NCBI RefSeq assembly: GCF_022605165.1
Contig: NC_063080.1
Span: 372,001-436,000, forward strand
From: Purpureocillium takamizusanense
Lineage: Eukaryota; Ascomycota; Sordariomycetes; Hypocreales; Ophiocordycipitaceae
DNA: 64,000 nt
Direction of reading: 5' to 3'
Shown: positions 1 through 11,772 of the stretch, in pieces
Numbering within the stretch: the first letter of the stretch is position 1
Layout of the letters: the number at the start of each line of letters is the position of its first letter
Translations under genes and position numbers: made by a program
The notes under the pieces: model-generated
Told to the model about the DNA's origin: nothing
Databases searched by the model: none
The model's input: the letters and a program-made list of their open reading frames with translations, nothing else

Positions 1-2730
1 AGGATTCTGCCAATCTATCGACATTTTTGCGGTAAGTAGTATAAAGGATACATGACGTTTTGCGACTTTTGCTCCGGGGTGGGCCAGGCGGTAGGGGATT
101 TGTCTAATAAGTCGGGAGGTAAGCCACCACGCATATGGCAAGGCCGAAGGCCGAGATGGAAGATACGGGCCGCCCCGTGTTTAGGGTCTGCTTTGGTGAG
201 AGTTGAGGCTGTGCGATACGGGTTTGTGGCAAAAATAGCGGCAGCCGTACGAAACTATGTACGATACGGATGGGCTCCAGAGGCGCGGCATGTGTGCAGA
301 CTGCATGTACAGTATGGGTGCAAAAAAGAGCACCGGGACTGGAGCTTTCTTTCATGCCGATATTGTCCACGTCGGGTGAGCTGGAGTTGGCAGCGTCGGA
401 GTAGACGGTATACTATTTTGTTCTAGTCGTGGATGCGTGACGCCATGAATGCTCGGAGTTCAGGGGCAACATACCGCCGCTTTTTGGCCCGGAGAGTGGG
501 TGACGTTAGTACCTACATACATGCGCGGCATGCGAAATCTACGTGCTGCACGCGACTCGGCAACACACACACGCTCTCTAGCGGTCTGTGCTCTCGATCG
601 GAGCCCCGCGTCTGTCGGGTGTTGATGAGATGTGCGTGTGAGTGAGTGTGTGTGTGTGTGTGTGTGCGTGAGTGAGAAGAGAGAGAGAGACAGACGGGCA
701 ACGCGTTGACGACATGCCAGCCGTGCGGGAGCCGACGAGCCGCGCGTCTCGTCGGGCACACACCCATCCATCACATTACCATGACAATGCGTGCGCCCGC
801 GTCCGCTATACTAACTAACATACGTAGCAGCTACAATGGGCATCTCGCAGTGCGATTCCACACCACCCACCCGCCTGCCTGCCTACACGCTGACGCCCCA
901 ATCTCAGGGGGTCACCCACAAGCCACCACCACCCAAGCGGCCGCGCGCAGGAACTCGAGTCCGGACCTTGTGCTGGGAGTAGGCTCCTAATAACTAACCC
1001 ACGCCACGCGCGCGCGCACACTTGGGCCCGTTATTTCAGTGGATGACATCGGGGCTTGCCTATCCCTGCCGCAAGGAGCGCCACTTTGAAACCCCCCTCG
1101 AGGTGGTGGGATGGATGGGTGGGACCCGCTCATCCGCTGTGGACGGACGGGATGGGATCGTTCGTTGCCGGCAACCGGCTTGGCCGACGTTTGCGGTCGT
1201 TGAGAGGGCAAGGCTTGCTGCTCAGCGGCTCAGCCCATCCCAGCCCATCCCAGCCCATCCTAGCCCAGCGAGGCCAGGGGCGGCGGCTTGTCGTTGTGCA
1301 GTCCCAAATCGAAGGAGGCAATAAGCATAACGATGCGGTTGGTGGGTGGCGCTGCGATGGCGGTTACTCTTATTCGACTTTGAGTTGTTCGACCCGGCCG
1401 GCTCTCCGGTCAGGGAGGCTAAATCGACGAACAGTCTTTGGACAGAGAGGAAGATCTGTGGTGTGTATGATGGTGATGATGGTGGTCACAGACTGGCGCA
1501 GGGTTATGAGATTCTGATCGCCAACGGGGAACGAACACCCAGCAGCTCATAGTGGTCGCAAGTCGGTCGCGCGCGCGTCCACAGGCTGACCAAATGCATT
1601 CCAAGTCCAGGACGGACGGACGGACGGATGGATCGGAGGCGGGATGATGGTGCTACAGCGGCCCCCCCATCCCCCCCTGGCATCTGGTTCGCCCTGTGTG
1701 GCATTGCGGAGGAGCGCCGTTTCGCTCCGGCCTTTTTCTTAGGCCTGCAGCAACGAGGACAGAGGGAACGAGCGAGCACCCAAGGATCGTGGCGGAGCGG
1801 GCTTGCAATTTCAGCTTTATTCCCGCCATGCCCGATGTCCACTGGTGTCCTTCATGGTGACTCGTCTCCCCTCCTGTGTAGGTAGTCAGTCTGTGACCAT
1901 CAACGAGCACGCGACCCCTGATTACCTTGTTGTTGATGCGCTCTCTAGGTACTGGATCGAACGCGGCGGCTGTCCCCTCAAGCCACCCGCCACTGCGACG
2001 AGGGGCCGGTCTCCGGTTTTCCCGTTTCCCCCAAGCGGGAAGCGAGCGACATGTCTTGCGAGCGTCTTTTGAGTTGACTTGTTGTCCGCCGTGAGCAGCA
2101 GAGAGAGGCGAGGGCACACATCAGCCAGCCCAGCCAGCCAGCCAGCAGCCATGCAACCCTCCCATATCCTCCCCACTCCTCCATTCCCTGGTGGCCAAAA
2201 AAACACTGGAGAAGCAAAGCAACTTTTGGTGTAGTTAGCGCTAATAACTAGCCTTGGGACCGTCCTGTCAGGATGTTTTGAGCAAATACGAAGGGATCTG
2301 CTTCGGGCTTTTCCCACATTGCCCCCCGTACGTACGCCAACCAGCCAGCGTCGCCTCGCGTGGAGAACATCTCACCTTGCCCTTGATGACGCCCCCCCAT
2401 ACATATGTCATACGACATGAAGAAGCCAGGGCCCCCCTCGATTCCACGTCTCCCGCGCTTTTGCTCCATCTCGCTCCTGGCTTGGCCCTTCTCCGCAAAT
2501 CGAAGCGTTCGACTCCCCCCAACTTCATACCTTCAAATGCGCTGAAGAGTGTCCTCGTTTCGGCTTTGACATAGACTGCGGCGCCGCATTTGTCTGTCAT
2601 CGCGCGTATATTTCCCAATCCGCTCTCCCGTCGCTCGTTTGTTTCTTTTTTTGGTGGTTTAATTGCTTGGTGCCGCCTTGCCGGCTGCGATGCGTGCTCG
2701 ACGCACCTGGCAGTCACGAATACTATCATC
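1..2730. other. Intergenic region with clustered simple repeats
   Basis: No open frame here looks like a gene. The stretch is rich in simple repeats: a GT tract near 645-666 followed by a GA tract near 677-690, a 10-base unit CAGCCCATCC repeated three times at 1231-1260, and a GGAC-type tetranucleotide run near 1610-1632. The last few hundred bases must contain the promoter and 5' leader of the GH76 gene that starts at 2731. No clear TATA box was seen. Confidence 0.6.
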
Positions 2731-4561
2731 ATGATGCACTCGCTATCCACATTGACGCTGCTGTCGGCTGCTGGCTTGGCCACGGCGGCGTCGGTGTTTT
2801 CGCTCGACAACGATGGTGCGCGCCCTCTCTCTCTCTCTCTCTCTCTCTGCCCGTCCCCGTGATCCTCCGGTCCGTCGTCCAGCGCAACAAACGGTCAAAG
2901 AAACAGACTCGTTTGAGATTTGGATCGAAACAAAACGAAACAAAACGACGCGACGGAGTGACTGAGTGACAGACTGAATGACTGACTGACTGACTGAGGA
3001 ACTGAGTGGCTAACTTGTTGCTCGCGCAGCCGCCATCAGAAACTCGGCCGGCCAACTCGCCTGGGACATGCTGCAGTACTATCACGGCAACGAATCCGGA
3101 GGCACGCCCGGCATCCTCCCCGGGCCGCCGCCCGCGGGCGACTACTACTGGTGGGAGGGCGGTGCCATGTGGGGGACCCTGATCGACTACTGGGCCTGGA
3201 CGGGCGACTCGTCGTACAACGACGAGATCATCCAGGCCATGCAGTTCCAGGTCGGCGAGGGGCAGGACTACATGCCGCGCAACGTCACCGCCTCGCTCGG
3301 AAACGACGACCAGGCCTTTTGGGGCATGGCCGCCATGTCGGCCGCGGAGAACAAGTTCCCGGACCCCCCCTCCGACCGGCCCGGGTGGCTGGGCCTCGCG
3401 CAGGCCGTCTTCAACACCCAGGCGAGCCCGGACCGGCACGACGAGACGTGCGGCGGGGGGTTGCGGTGGCAGATTCCCTTTTCGAATAATGGGTATGGGT
3501 ATAAGAACAGTAAGCCAATCCTTCTGCGCGGACATGTTGATGTGTGGTAGACGGATGTGCCGAGGGTGGCATCTCGTGGAGAGAAACACGAAGCATTGGA
3601 GCAAACGTTGAAAAGCATACGGAACGCTGACAAGAGCAGGCATCGCCAACGGATGCTTCTTCAACATGGGCGCGCGACTGTTCCGATACACGGACAACGA
3701 AACATACTCGAATTGGGCGGAAAAGACGTGGGACTGGGTAGAGAAGATTGGTCTCATCGACGCCAAGACGTACGCCATCTACGACGGAGGAAACGTCGAG
3801 CACGACTGCAAGGACATCAACAAGGTCCAGTACTCGTATAACAACGCCATTTTTGCCCAGGGCGCGGCATTCATGTATAACCACGTGAGTTTCTTGTCAC
3901 ACGCTCGAGACAGGAGGAAGAGACGGTTTCCCCCTTTACTTTAGAAAAGTTCATGTTTTGCTGATCCGTGTTATACGTTGGCTGCCAGACCGAGGACCAA
4001 AAGTGGAAGGACCGCCTCGACAAGCTCATCACGTACGGCCTCGAGACCTTCTTCCCCAAGGACATCGCGACGGAAATCTCGTGCGAGCCGGGCAACGGGT
4101 GCAAGACGGACATGTTCACGTACAAGGGCTTCGTGCACCGGTGGTACGCGCAGATCACGCAGCTCGCGCCCTTCACGGCGGAGCGCATCCTCCCCGTGCT
4201 CAAGACGTCGGCGCAGGCGGCCGTCTCGCAGTGCACCGGCGGCGACACGGGGCGTGCCTGCGGCCTGCACTGGGGGGACCACAAGTACGACGGCAAGACG
4301 GGCGCGGGCCAGGAGATGAGCGCGCTGGCCGCGGTGCAGAGCCTGCTCATCGGCCACGCGAAGCCCCCGACGACGAGCAAGACGGGCGGCACGAGTAAGG
4401 GGAATCCAGGCGGGGGGAGCGGCGACGGGAAGATTGAGAAGGAGGCGAAGCCGGTGACGACGGGGGATAAGGTGGGGGCGAGCATCGTGACGATTTTGCT
4501 GCTGGGGCTGGCGTGTGGGATGTTTGGGTGGATGAGCATTGAGCTGGAGGGGTCCAGCTAG
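2731..4561 (+). CDS. GH76 mannan endo-1,6-alpha-mannosidase-like protein (Dcw1/Dfg5 family), GPI-anchor type
   Basis: Four exons: 2731-2815, 3030-3509, 3640-3884 and 3989-4561, joining in frame to 460 residues, close to the usual 450-460 of the family. The N-terminus is a signal peptide. The Asp-Asp catalytic pair typical of GH76 lies in GNDDQAFWG near residue 119, with further family segments [15 protein letters not shown] and FVHRWYAQ. The protein ends in a Lys/Gly/Ser linker and a hydrophobic tail of about 20 residues, as expected for a GPI anchor signal. Family members act at the plasma membrane or wall, where they are thought to cleave alpha-1,6-mannose in GPI glycans and cross-link GPI proteins to glucan. 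Intron 1 (214 nt) carries a CT tract and a GACT repeat. The start was chosen because the signal peptide begins there; MM at 2731/2734 leaves a one-codon uncertainty. Confidence 0.9.
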
Positions 4562-5136
4562 ATGTAAGTACGTATGATGTGGTTGGACCCATGTATCGGC
4601 GTTGGCTGTGTTTTTTTTATTCTCTGGGAGCTATAATGACCGAACCTATTATGTTATGTTATTTTGGCAGCGTCCCAACAGTGCTCGGGCAAAGCCATCA
4701 CACATGACTTTATGTTGCTGTTCCGCGGACTGGTCATTACAATTTGTTACATACATGGGCGAGAGAGCATTAAAGTAGGACGAAATGCCTTTTGTCCTGA
4801 AGCCCTGCCGTGTTTATACGTTGAAAGTGGCGACATGGAGTCTTTGGTGGGTTTGGCCTTGAGTCTGGTGCGGGACTCCTGGGATTGACTTTATCGGGAG
4901 TCTTTGTTCCGGGTTATCAGTAGTATCTTAGGGCTTTCCCAAGAGTCTCTCCTTCGACCTCAATAGTCAATAGTCTGTAGTCTCTTAGCTTCCCAAGAGT
5001 ATCTCCTTCAATTCAATAGTCTCTGATAACCCATCAGGCTCCAGTCATCAGAATTCCTGCTTGAACTCCCCTCATCTCTCACGTCTATATATACTCTCTA
5101 CTTCGTAACATCAATGTCCATGTCCAGCATCGACAC
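4562..5136. other. Convergent intergenic region
   Basis: Lies between the 3' ends of the GH76 gene and the minus-strand zinc-cluster regulator. It holds an imperfect tandem repeat framed by a 10-base inverted repeat, annotated separately. A TATATATA run near 5086-5093 faces two gene ends and is unlikely to be a promoter. Confidence 0.6.
4911..5032. repeat. Imperfect tandem repeat framed by a 10-bp inverted repeat
   Basis: Two related copies lie at about 4924-4968 and 4981-5021. Both contain CTTAG, then CCCAAGAGT, then CTCCTTC, then CAATAGTC. Outside them GGGTTATCAG (4911-4920) and CTGATAACCC (5023-5032) are exact reverse complements, so the block could fold as a long stem-loop in either transcript. 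It sits where the two convergent transcripts should end. Confidence 0.55.
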
Positions 5137-6699
5137 TCACGTCTGCATGTGCGTCAAGGCCACGACAGGCAACGGCTCGTCAACCAACTCTCGCACAACC
5201 GGCACCAACGGGTCCAGCCCGACGCGCCCCCTTGCCCACGTGATGCCCTCGCGCACGTCCTCGAGCGCAAACATCTCCGGCGACCGCACCAGCACCGCCG
5301 ACGCCGCCTCGACCACGTCCCGCCCCGTCCGCCCGGCCGCCCACCACAGCCACGGGTCCGCGGCGCACGCGTCGAGCAGCACGCCCCAGTACATGAGCAC
5401 GAACATGGCGACGGGCTCGCGCGTGCGCAGGCCCTCGATGACCTCGGGCCCGCACATGCACGGCACGCTGATGAGGAAGCCCTTGATGCGTCCTACGGCC
5501 TGCTCTGCGAAGGCGTACTTGGTCTGTCCGACGGCGATGCGGTATGACCACACGTCGTATGATAACGGGCCTTGCCGCTGCCGCTGCCGTTTCTTCTCCT
5601 CCGACGAGTCGCCATCCAGCTCCCCCGCGTCGTCCGGTGGCGGCAGCGGTAGCCGCACGAGCCGGTTCACCGTCGAGAGGCGGTTGATGGCCGTCTTGGT
5701 CTGCGGGTCGATGAGCTCCATGAACTCGAGCCGCGGGTAGTACTCCTCCGCGGCGACGCGCGCCGACGTCGGGCTGTCGAAGAACCACTGCCAGTTGAGG
5801 GCCGCCGTGTGCGCGCAGCCGACGAACATGACGAACGAGGCGTGCACGCGGTCCAGCATGCTCGTCTGCGCGGACCGCCCCCCGCCTCCGCCGCCGTCGT
5901 CGTCCCAGATGATGAGGTTAAAGTAGCCCGCCATGCAGCCAAACGTCGCGAGCAGGTACAGCGTATCACGCGTGATGGTCTGCATGTTCAACGCGACGCG
6001 GAACGCGGCGCTCGCCTTGTTGCAGTACTCGAGCGCCGCGCGCCTGTACCGTCGCGCCGTCGAGCGGTCTCCCGACGACGATGATGAGGAAGCCTGCAGC
6101 GAGGCATCGACCGCCGCCAGGGCCATGATGCCGTCGAGGATAAAGCCGTGCCGCAGTCCCTGGCGCGGCAGGTCCTCCTGGAGAAAGGACTGGCAGGTGG
6201 GCAGGCTGTACATGCCCTGCCACGTGCGGACGGACCAGCGGTGCATGAGCTCGAGCTCGAGGAGGCGGTTGCTGGACTCGGAGGAGGAGAGGGACAGCGG
6301 CGAGATGGTCGCGGGCGGGCGACGCACGGGGCTGAGGCTGTTGGACGAGGAGTGGGAACGAGAGTTGGAGTTGTAGGATTCGATGACCCAGGTGGGCGAC
6401 TGGTCGCGCCTCGGCGTGGGGATATAGATGCATTCGACGTTGCGGATGGTGCAGTTGGCGCAGGGAGGGCCTTGCTCGTCGCACTACATATATGTATCCG
6501 TGATGAGCCATGCTTCTCTTGCCATTGATATCCAAGTCGGGATCAGTGCTGTCGAGCTCAGGGAGTGGGAGGCACACGTTCTATGGGCGGGCAAATGATG
6601 TATCGTGTCTGGCCGTACCTTGACGTGCCGGGCTTTGCATGCCGTGCATCCCCGTCTTGACTTTCTGTGCGCTCCGCGCCGCGGCTTCTGCATCTCCAT
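5137..6699 (-). CDS. Zn2Cys6 fungal transcription factor (Upc2-like type)
   Basis: Two exons on the minus strand, 6699-6619 and 6483-5137, split by a 135-nt intron inside the zinc cluster; 475 residues. The first exon ends after GCTACKARHVK and the second begins CDEQGPPCANC, giving the complete C-x2-C-x6-C-x6-C-x2-C-x6-C pattern at about residues 18-45. This binuclear cluster binds CGG-type DNA sites. A Ser/Pro-rich linker follows, then an alpha-helical region of about 350 residues typical of the fungal-specific factor domain (start around MHRWSVRTWQGMY). The spacing and the RRGCxxCKxRHVKCDE form resemble the sterol/Upc2-like group rather than Gal4. Role in the nucleus is inferred; target genes cannot be read from the sequence. 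Confidence 0.85.
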
Positions 6700-7681
6700 G
6701 GGAGCACACGCTCAGGGATCGAGGCCTGCTGGCGCCGAACGTTTGGGGCTCGCGACGAGTCACTAGATGGCGGCCCACGTCAGATATGAGGTCATGCCGC
6801 TCTTACGCTTCTGCAGTTTAAAGTACAGTCGAAGGGTATCGTGAGGCGAATTGATGACGGGCCGGCCGGGATGGAGACAAGTCGGAAGAAGGGAATAGTT
6901 GCAAGTTTCGTGATGGGAAACACGATCATCGTCTAAAAGAGCATCCTGTCCCTGAACGCAATTGGCACACGGACAGGCAGGCAACCTGATGACAACATAA
7001 GCTTCCTGTCAGCCCCGTCTTGGCGGCGCCGCCGTTGTGCCTGCCCCTTGGCCTGTCCGGGCATGGCGATGCTGACAACATGTGTCCAGCATCTAAGCCC
7101 ATCGCCACAGTTGCGCCAGCGAATGACGAACCGAGCTGTGACAATTGATCAGCATCAGCATCTCCCCAGTTGAGCTTGGCCTCGGGCATCCAGGCAGGCG
7201 GGCAAGGGCGCGAACAACCCCGGCGATCTAGTGGGGGTCCGGCTTCTCCGTCAAGGTTGAAGGGACCAAACAAGGCGTGCGTGTCTGGCCGTTGCCAGCT
7301 CGTGGCATCGATGGCAACGAATTTGAGCGTGATGCGCTGGTTACAAAGATGCCTCTCACCTCGACTGGAAAGTCTCAATTCGTTTCGTCTTCTTCAGCGT
7401 TGGTATGAGGAGGACGGGAGAGGAACCCCCGAGCTTGAAGAAGTGAGCCCCCTCGATGGCAGGAGGACATGAAGCTCTATTTGCCCGATTGGGTTTCCAT
7501 AGCAGGCTTTTCTGCTAGCTGTCGTAATGAGCTTACAATTGATGAAGGCCAAGAGCCCGGTGCTTATAGACCGGTCTCTATTTGATGGGTGTGGTCACAT
7601 TAATGCAAGTGATGGTAACTACTAAATCACCATGTCTCGTCACCGATGACATGCGCATCTATTGTATATCTCCGCGCATGA
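6700..7681. other. Intergenic region, promoter side of the zinc-cluster gene
   Basis: Contains the upstream region of the minus-strand regulator (start 6699) and the 3' flank of the minus-strand secreted protein gene (stop at 7682). Open frames here are short and show no family motif or plausible signal peptide. I see no gene in it. Confidence 0.5.
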
Positions 7682-8233
7682 CTAGGACGTGTTCGGCGCC
7701 CTGACGAGCTTAATGATGATACCCTCGGGCTTGGCACCGCTCTTCTTGTATTCATCCGTGTCGTACAGCGGGTTGGTCGTGTTAGCCTTGGCGCCGAGCT
7801 GTCCGCCGTTGGCGCCGCAGCCCGCCAGCGCCGCCTTCTTCTGCGCGTCGGAGGCGCCCACGCCGCCGTCAATGGTGGCGGCCAGGTCCTTGTACAGGAT
7901 GCTCGAGCTGACGCGCGCCTTGATGTGCTTGGCCAGGGCCAAGACGGTGCCCGCGTCGGGCACGGGCAGGGACCACTCGGCGCAGTCGACGGCCTTGGGC
8001 ATGCTCCAGAACTTGCCCGCGCCCGTGTTCTGATCCCCGATGTAGCGCAGGTAGTCGGCCACGTACTGGATGTCGTCCGGGTCGAGCTGCTGCGGCTCGC
8101 CGCCGGAGACGCCGTAGCAGATCTTGTCGGGGCCCTCGCCGCAGGGGGCGCGCGTGCCCAGCAGGGGGTTGGCCGCAGCGAGGCTGGTGGTGGCAACGGC
8201 AAGAGGGAGGAGGAGGTGGCAACGCTTGACCAT
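7682..8233 (-). CDS. Small secreted protein of unknown function (183 aa)
   Basis: A single uninterrupted frame of 183 residues. It opens with a clear signal peptide (MVKRCHLLLPLAVATT, predicted cleavage after the Ala run near residue 20). The mature part has four cysteines, enough for two disulfides, and no domain I recognise. Conserved-looking segments are LDPDDIQYVADYLRYIG and the C-terminal PEGIIIKLVRAP. A TATAAAT box lies about 130 bases upstream on the same strand, so this is a normal promoter-driven gene rather than a chance frame. Secretion is well supported. Any effector or structural role is inference. Confidence 0.75.
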   Translation of the reverse strand: MVKRCHLLLPLAVATTSLAAANPLLGTRAPCGEGPDKICYGVSGGEPQQLDPDDIQYVADYLRYIGDQNTGAGKFWSMPKAVDCAEWSLPVPDAGTVLALAKHIKARVSSSILYKDLAATIDGGVGASDAQKKAALAGCGANGGQLGAKANTTNPLYDTDEYKKSGAKPEGIIIKLVRAPNTS

Positions 8234-9574
8234 GGTGACGGAGTTGTTTCAACTGACGGGTGTAAGAGGGCGGCGGTGGTTGGTGGTGGAGTTGAGAGGT
8301 GATGGCACACAGAGATGGATCACGAGAAGCCTCAGTCCCTTGCACCAGCAGCACATCACTAGGCATTTATACTGGCGCCGCTGGCAGACACACTGACTGC
8401 CTTATATTTGATAACTGGATGCGCAGCCGAGCAAGCATGTCCCGTTTCTGGCAACCAGCGATCCATGGTGCCCATCAGTATCGTGTACTGGAAGCACGAG
8501 GATGTTGTTGACGTAGCAAGCCTCGCTTGCATGTGCCCGGCCATCACGACTTGGATATTGCTCGCTGTCTCACCACCGGCTGCCACGTTGTATGTTAGTT
8601 GAGCCATGACGAGGTCTAATTCTGTTCGGGTCAATATTTACCAATAAGAGCTATCTCGTATGCGATTGCAACGCAGGGTTCAACTGGCACATGTAGTTAG
8701 TTTATGTAGGATTTCGTGACACCTTTGGTCCTGACTCCTCGTAGAAGCAATGCTTGTGGTTGCGCAGCTTATACCGCCGTACCAACATCAACTCTGCATC
8801 CTCCATCAGTCCTGGCGTCTGCTTACACTTGGACTGAGGGTTCCAAGCTCTGAACCTGCTAGCTGGTAATGGGTCTTCACATTGTAATAAACCCGCCATT
8901 CTTCGGCACTAAGAACAAATGGCGCTACTACTACACCAGACCACTGTGCCGCCCTGGCCCTGCTCGGCTTCGGCAGCGGCAAAGGCCTTTGGTGGTACAC
9001 AAGTGCTCTATCGCTTTGGATCGACTTACACGGCTTTGCAAGGGCGCAATATTGGACGTGTTATTGTGCTGCCCACCGGTGCCTCGACGTTCCGAGACTT
9101 GAAGGTGTTACCTCGCACAAACAGTCAGCAAATAGCTCATCTCCCATCGACAACATCGTGACCAAGCCATCTCGATAGTGAGTTCTGCGGCAATAACACA
9201 TAGGCGACGGCGCCTGCCTAAATCGGATCCAAGGCCCGAGAAAATTAACAACCGTACAATATACCTAGGACGCCAACGTCACATCGGGCCCGTCGCAACT
9301 TGCCATCTGCACCTCCATCCAGGTTGCCGGTCCCAGACCACGTCTCAGCGCCTGGACTTAGACCGGACCTGGGGAAACAAAACATACGGCGGGCGACCCT
9401 GACAGCAAACAAACAGGCCAGGGGAAGGCGAGTCTTGACATCTTCCCGAACAAACAAGCCCAGCCGCCCTAGCATCCCCTCGCCACTTCAGTCTCGTCTC
9501 TCTGGCACGTCATAATCTCTTCAGCGCACCACCCACACACTTGCGATCCGACAATTGTCTGCCTGCCTGCCGCA
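8234..9574. other. Divergent intergenic region
   Basis: Shared upstream region of the minus-strand secreted protein (start 8233) and the plus-strand unknown protein (start 9575). Apart from a TATA box for the minus gene, I see only short frames without family features. Confidence 0.5.
8365..8371 (-). promoter_or_regulatory. Likely TATA box of the 183-aa secreted protein
   Basis: TATAAAT on the minus strand, about 130 bases before the ATG at 8233, a usual spacing for a fungal core promoter. Confidence 0.5.
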
Positions 9575-10306
9575 ATGCCGCACCCCTCCTACGAGGCCCT
9601 CTGGGCGAGCTCGGGTGTCCAGCTGAACCTCGAGGCAGAACGGCTCTACTGGATCCTCCAAGACCCCATAGAGGACTCCATCTTCGTCATGGATCGTGCC
9701 AACGACCCCGCGGGGCCTCGCCAGCCCGGCTTCCTGCCCGGCACCACCACCACCACCACCACCACCACCACCACCACCACCAGCGCACCTGGCGGAGGCG
9801 AGGGCGGCGGCGGCAGCGGCGGCAGCCCCAACCTGCATGCCGTCGCGCACGCCTCGCTATGCGACCCCCCGGTCTCGTCCATCACGGTGCGCGTCGACGA
9901 GCTACAGGACGCCGCCGACTCGTGGGAGGACGAGCACAACTACGCCTCGGGCGACGACCCCGAGGGCCCGTGCCGCTGCTGCGGCCTCCGCCCGCCCCCG
10001 TACGACAAGAAGCTCACGGTCGTGGCGCGCGGCGGCGGCGGCGACGAGGAGGCCGGTGGGTTCGTCACGGTCGGCGACTACGTCGCTGCTGTGCACCCGT
10101 GGCTCATGAGCCTCCGGAGCTATTTCCTGCAGATCAACTCGGGTGGCAGGGAGCCGTGGCCCGAGGACACCAAGCTCATGGTCAGCTTCCCGTGCCCGGA
10201 CGACGTGGCGGTCGAGAAGGAGAGCACTTGGATGTCGTCCCAGAGGATTCGCGTCGTGGGCCGCCAGAGGCGTGCAGAGGAGGCTCAGTGGTCTTCTGGG
10301 CAATGA
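9575..10306 (+). CDS. Hypothetical protein with poly-threonine tract (243 aa)
   Basis: A single exon of 243 residues with the start in a good context (cgcaATGCCG). The first 55 residues (SYEALWASSGVQLNLEAERLYWIL) and the last 100 (PWLMSLRSYFLQIN, WPEDTKLMVSFPCPDDVAV) read as ordered protein. Between them lie 13 threonines coded by a pure ACC run and a Gly-rich stretch, so the middle is a flexible linker. A CRCC segment near residue 131 could bind metal but matches no family I know. There is no signal peptide or membrane segment, so it is probably intracellular. It converges on the LysM gene with a gap of under 250 bases. Function unknown. Confidence 0.65.
   Translation: MPHPSYEALWASSGVQLNLEAERLYWILQDPIEDSIFVMDRANDPAGPRQPGFLPGTTTTTTTTTTTTTSAPGGGEGGGGSGGSPNLHAVAHASLCDPPVSSITVRVDELQDAADSWEDEHNYASGDDPEGPCRCCGLRPPPYDKKLTVVARGGGGDEEAGGFVTVGDYVAAVHPWLMSLRSYFLQINSGGREPWPEDTKLMVSFPCPDDVAVEKESTWMSSQRIRVVGRQRRAEEAQWSSGQ
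9743..9781 (+). repeat. In-frame (ACC)13 microsatellite
   Basis: Thirteen perfect ACC units coding for 13 threonines. Because the unit is three bases, length changes would not break the reading frame, so the tract could vary between strains. Confidence 0.9.
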
Positions 10307-10544
10307 GTGGATGATGCTTTGCGTTCACGTTTGATGATGTGATGGGGGTGTATTATTCTTCTCTACGTTTGAGTGAGGAGGCAGCAAACAGTGCTTTACG
10401 ACAGGCACACACGTGATACATTCAGACAACAAGACAGTAACTGTTAGTTGAGCACACTCAACGCACGTCAAGACACGCTGGACCCAAAGCTACTTTGACA
10501 AGGCCCATCTCATCAGTCACGCGCCTTCCAGCTAGGTAGCTACC

Positions 10545-11004
10545 TCACTTGGCCTGCGTGTCACACTTGCCAAACAGAGGCTGGCACCCATCGCCGCAGT
10601 CCTGGGGCAGCGATCCGCAGCGCCCGTCCCTGTTGCAACAGTTCCCATAGGTAACGTCGCACGTGTAGGCCTTGGGCCCGCCGCAGCTCCCGTCCGTCGT
10701 GTTGCCCATCTGCCACGGGAGGCTTCCTCCGCCGCCGCCCGTGCCGGGAGTGTCGTCCGGCTTGTTGGTGCAGTTGCCGAACTGGCAGACGTCCGCGCCG
10801 CAGAACGCGGCGCCCGTGCCGCACTTGCCGTCGAGGTTGCAGCAGTCGCCCCATTTCCCGGCGCACAGCCAGTAGCCGTGCTCCTCGCCGCAGGTGCCGT
10901 CGGTGCTCCAGGTCTTGTCGCCGGGGCAGGCGCCCTCCCAGCAGATGCCCGGGGCGCAGTCGACGCTGACGCGTGGAGTGGTGGTTAGTGTGAAGAATGT
11001 GCAA

Positions 11005-11080
<76 letters not shown>

Positions 11081-11772
11081 GGAAGGGGAAGGGAATGGGG
11101 GAAGAGGCGCACTCGTAGTCGTCGCCGCAGGTAAACGTCTCCGAGTTGCAGCACTGCTTCGGCGTGCCGAGACAGGTCGCGTTGCGGTTGGGGGGACCGC
11201 ATTTGCCGTCGTAGGCTCTCAAGGGCTCGATAACTAGAACAGTGATGCGTCTCAAGTCATTAGCACGAGAAACATGTCGGGTCAGAGGTAGGCCCTTTTC
11301 TCATCGTGCAATGAGGGTATGATGGAGCGCAGGGGACATGAATGGACATGGAGGGAGTTGGGAGGGACTTAGGAGAACGCCTACAGCCGCTCACGCAGTA
11401 CTTTGTCTTGGGCTGAATGTCACTGCAGTCCCTCTTGAGCGCCGGGTTAATGAGAAAAAATGTCTCGACGTCAATGTCGTGGTCGTCCGCCATCTGCTTG
11501 CACGTGTAGTAGTTGACGTCGGCAGGTGAGGTGGCGTTTTGTCGACAGTTGACCTCGCCGGCCTTGGGTGGGGAGTCATCGCCATCGTCATCTGCTGCTG
11601 CTGATGCTTCGTCGACCATGTCGAGCGTCGAGCCGCTGCCCGGACGGACCCACTCGTACGGCTTGCACTGACCCTTGGCGGCTGCTGGCGGCACCAAGGC
11701 GGACAGGCCGAGCAGTTGGATGTAAGCGAGACCGACAATAAGGGCCGGGAGGCGGAGGGGGGAGGCCTTCAT
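10545..11772 (-). CDS. Secreted LysM plus triple CBM18 chitin-binding protein
   Basis: Three exons on the minus strand: 11772-11385, 11233-11113 and 10965-10545, joining to 309 residues. A signal peptide (start MKASPLRLP) is followed by an acidic region, then a LysM domain at about residues 85-130 (YYTCKQMADDHDID, FFLINPAL, KYCVSGF). Three cysteine-rich CBM18 modules follow near 139-170, 186-231 and 257-304, each with the CC pair and CG residues of hevein-like chitin-binding folds. The protein has no catalytic part. Known LysM effectors bind chitin fragments in the host or shield the fungal wall from chitinases; that role here is inference. The chosen start is internal to a longer frame because the signal peptide begins there. 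The exon 1 donor inside GGCT/GTAGG was preferred over GTGAGC because only it keeps the frame. Confidence 0.88.
11008..11076. repeat. (GA)n microsatellite inside intron 2 of the LysM-CBM18 gene
   Basis: About 34 GA units. On the gene's strand this is a long CT tract lying just upstream of a CTAAC branch-like site and the acceptor at 10966, so it forms an exaggerated polypyrimidine tract. Confidence 0.9.

Noticed and set aside
5086..5093. TATATATA as a promoter
   Set aside because: It faces the 3' ends of two convergent genes, and no gene starts downstream on either strand.
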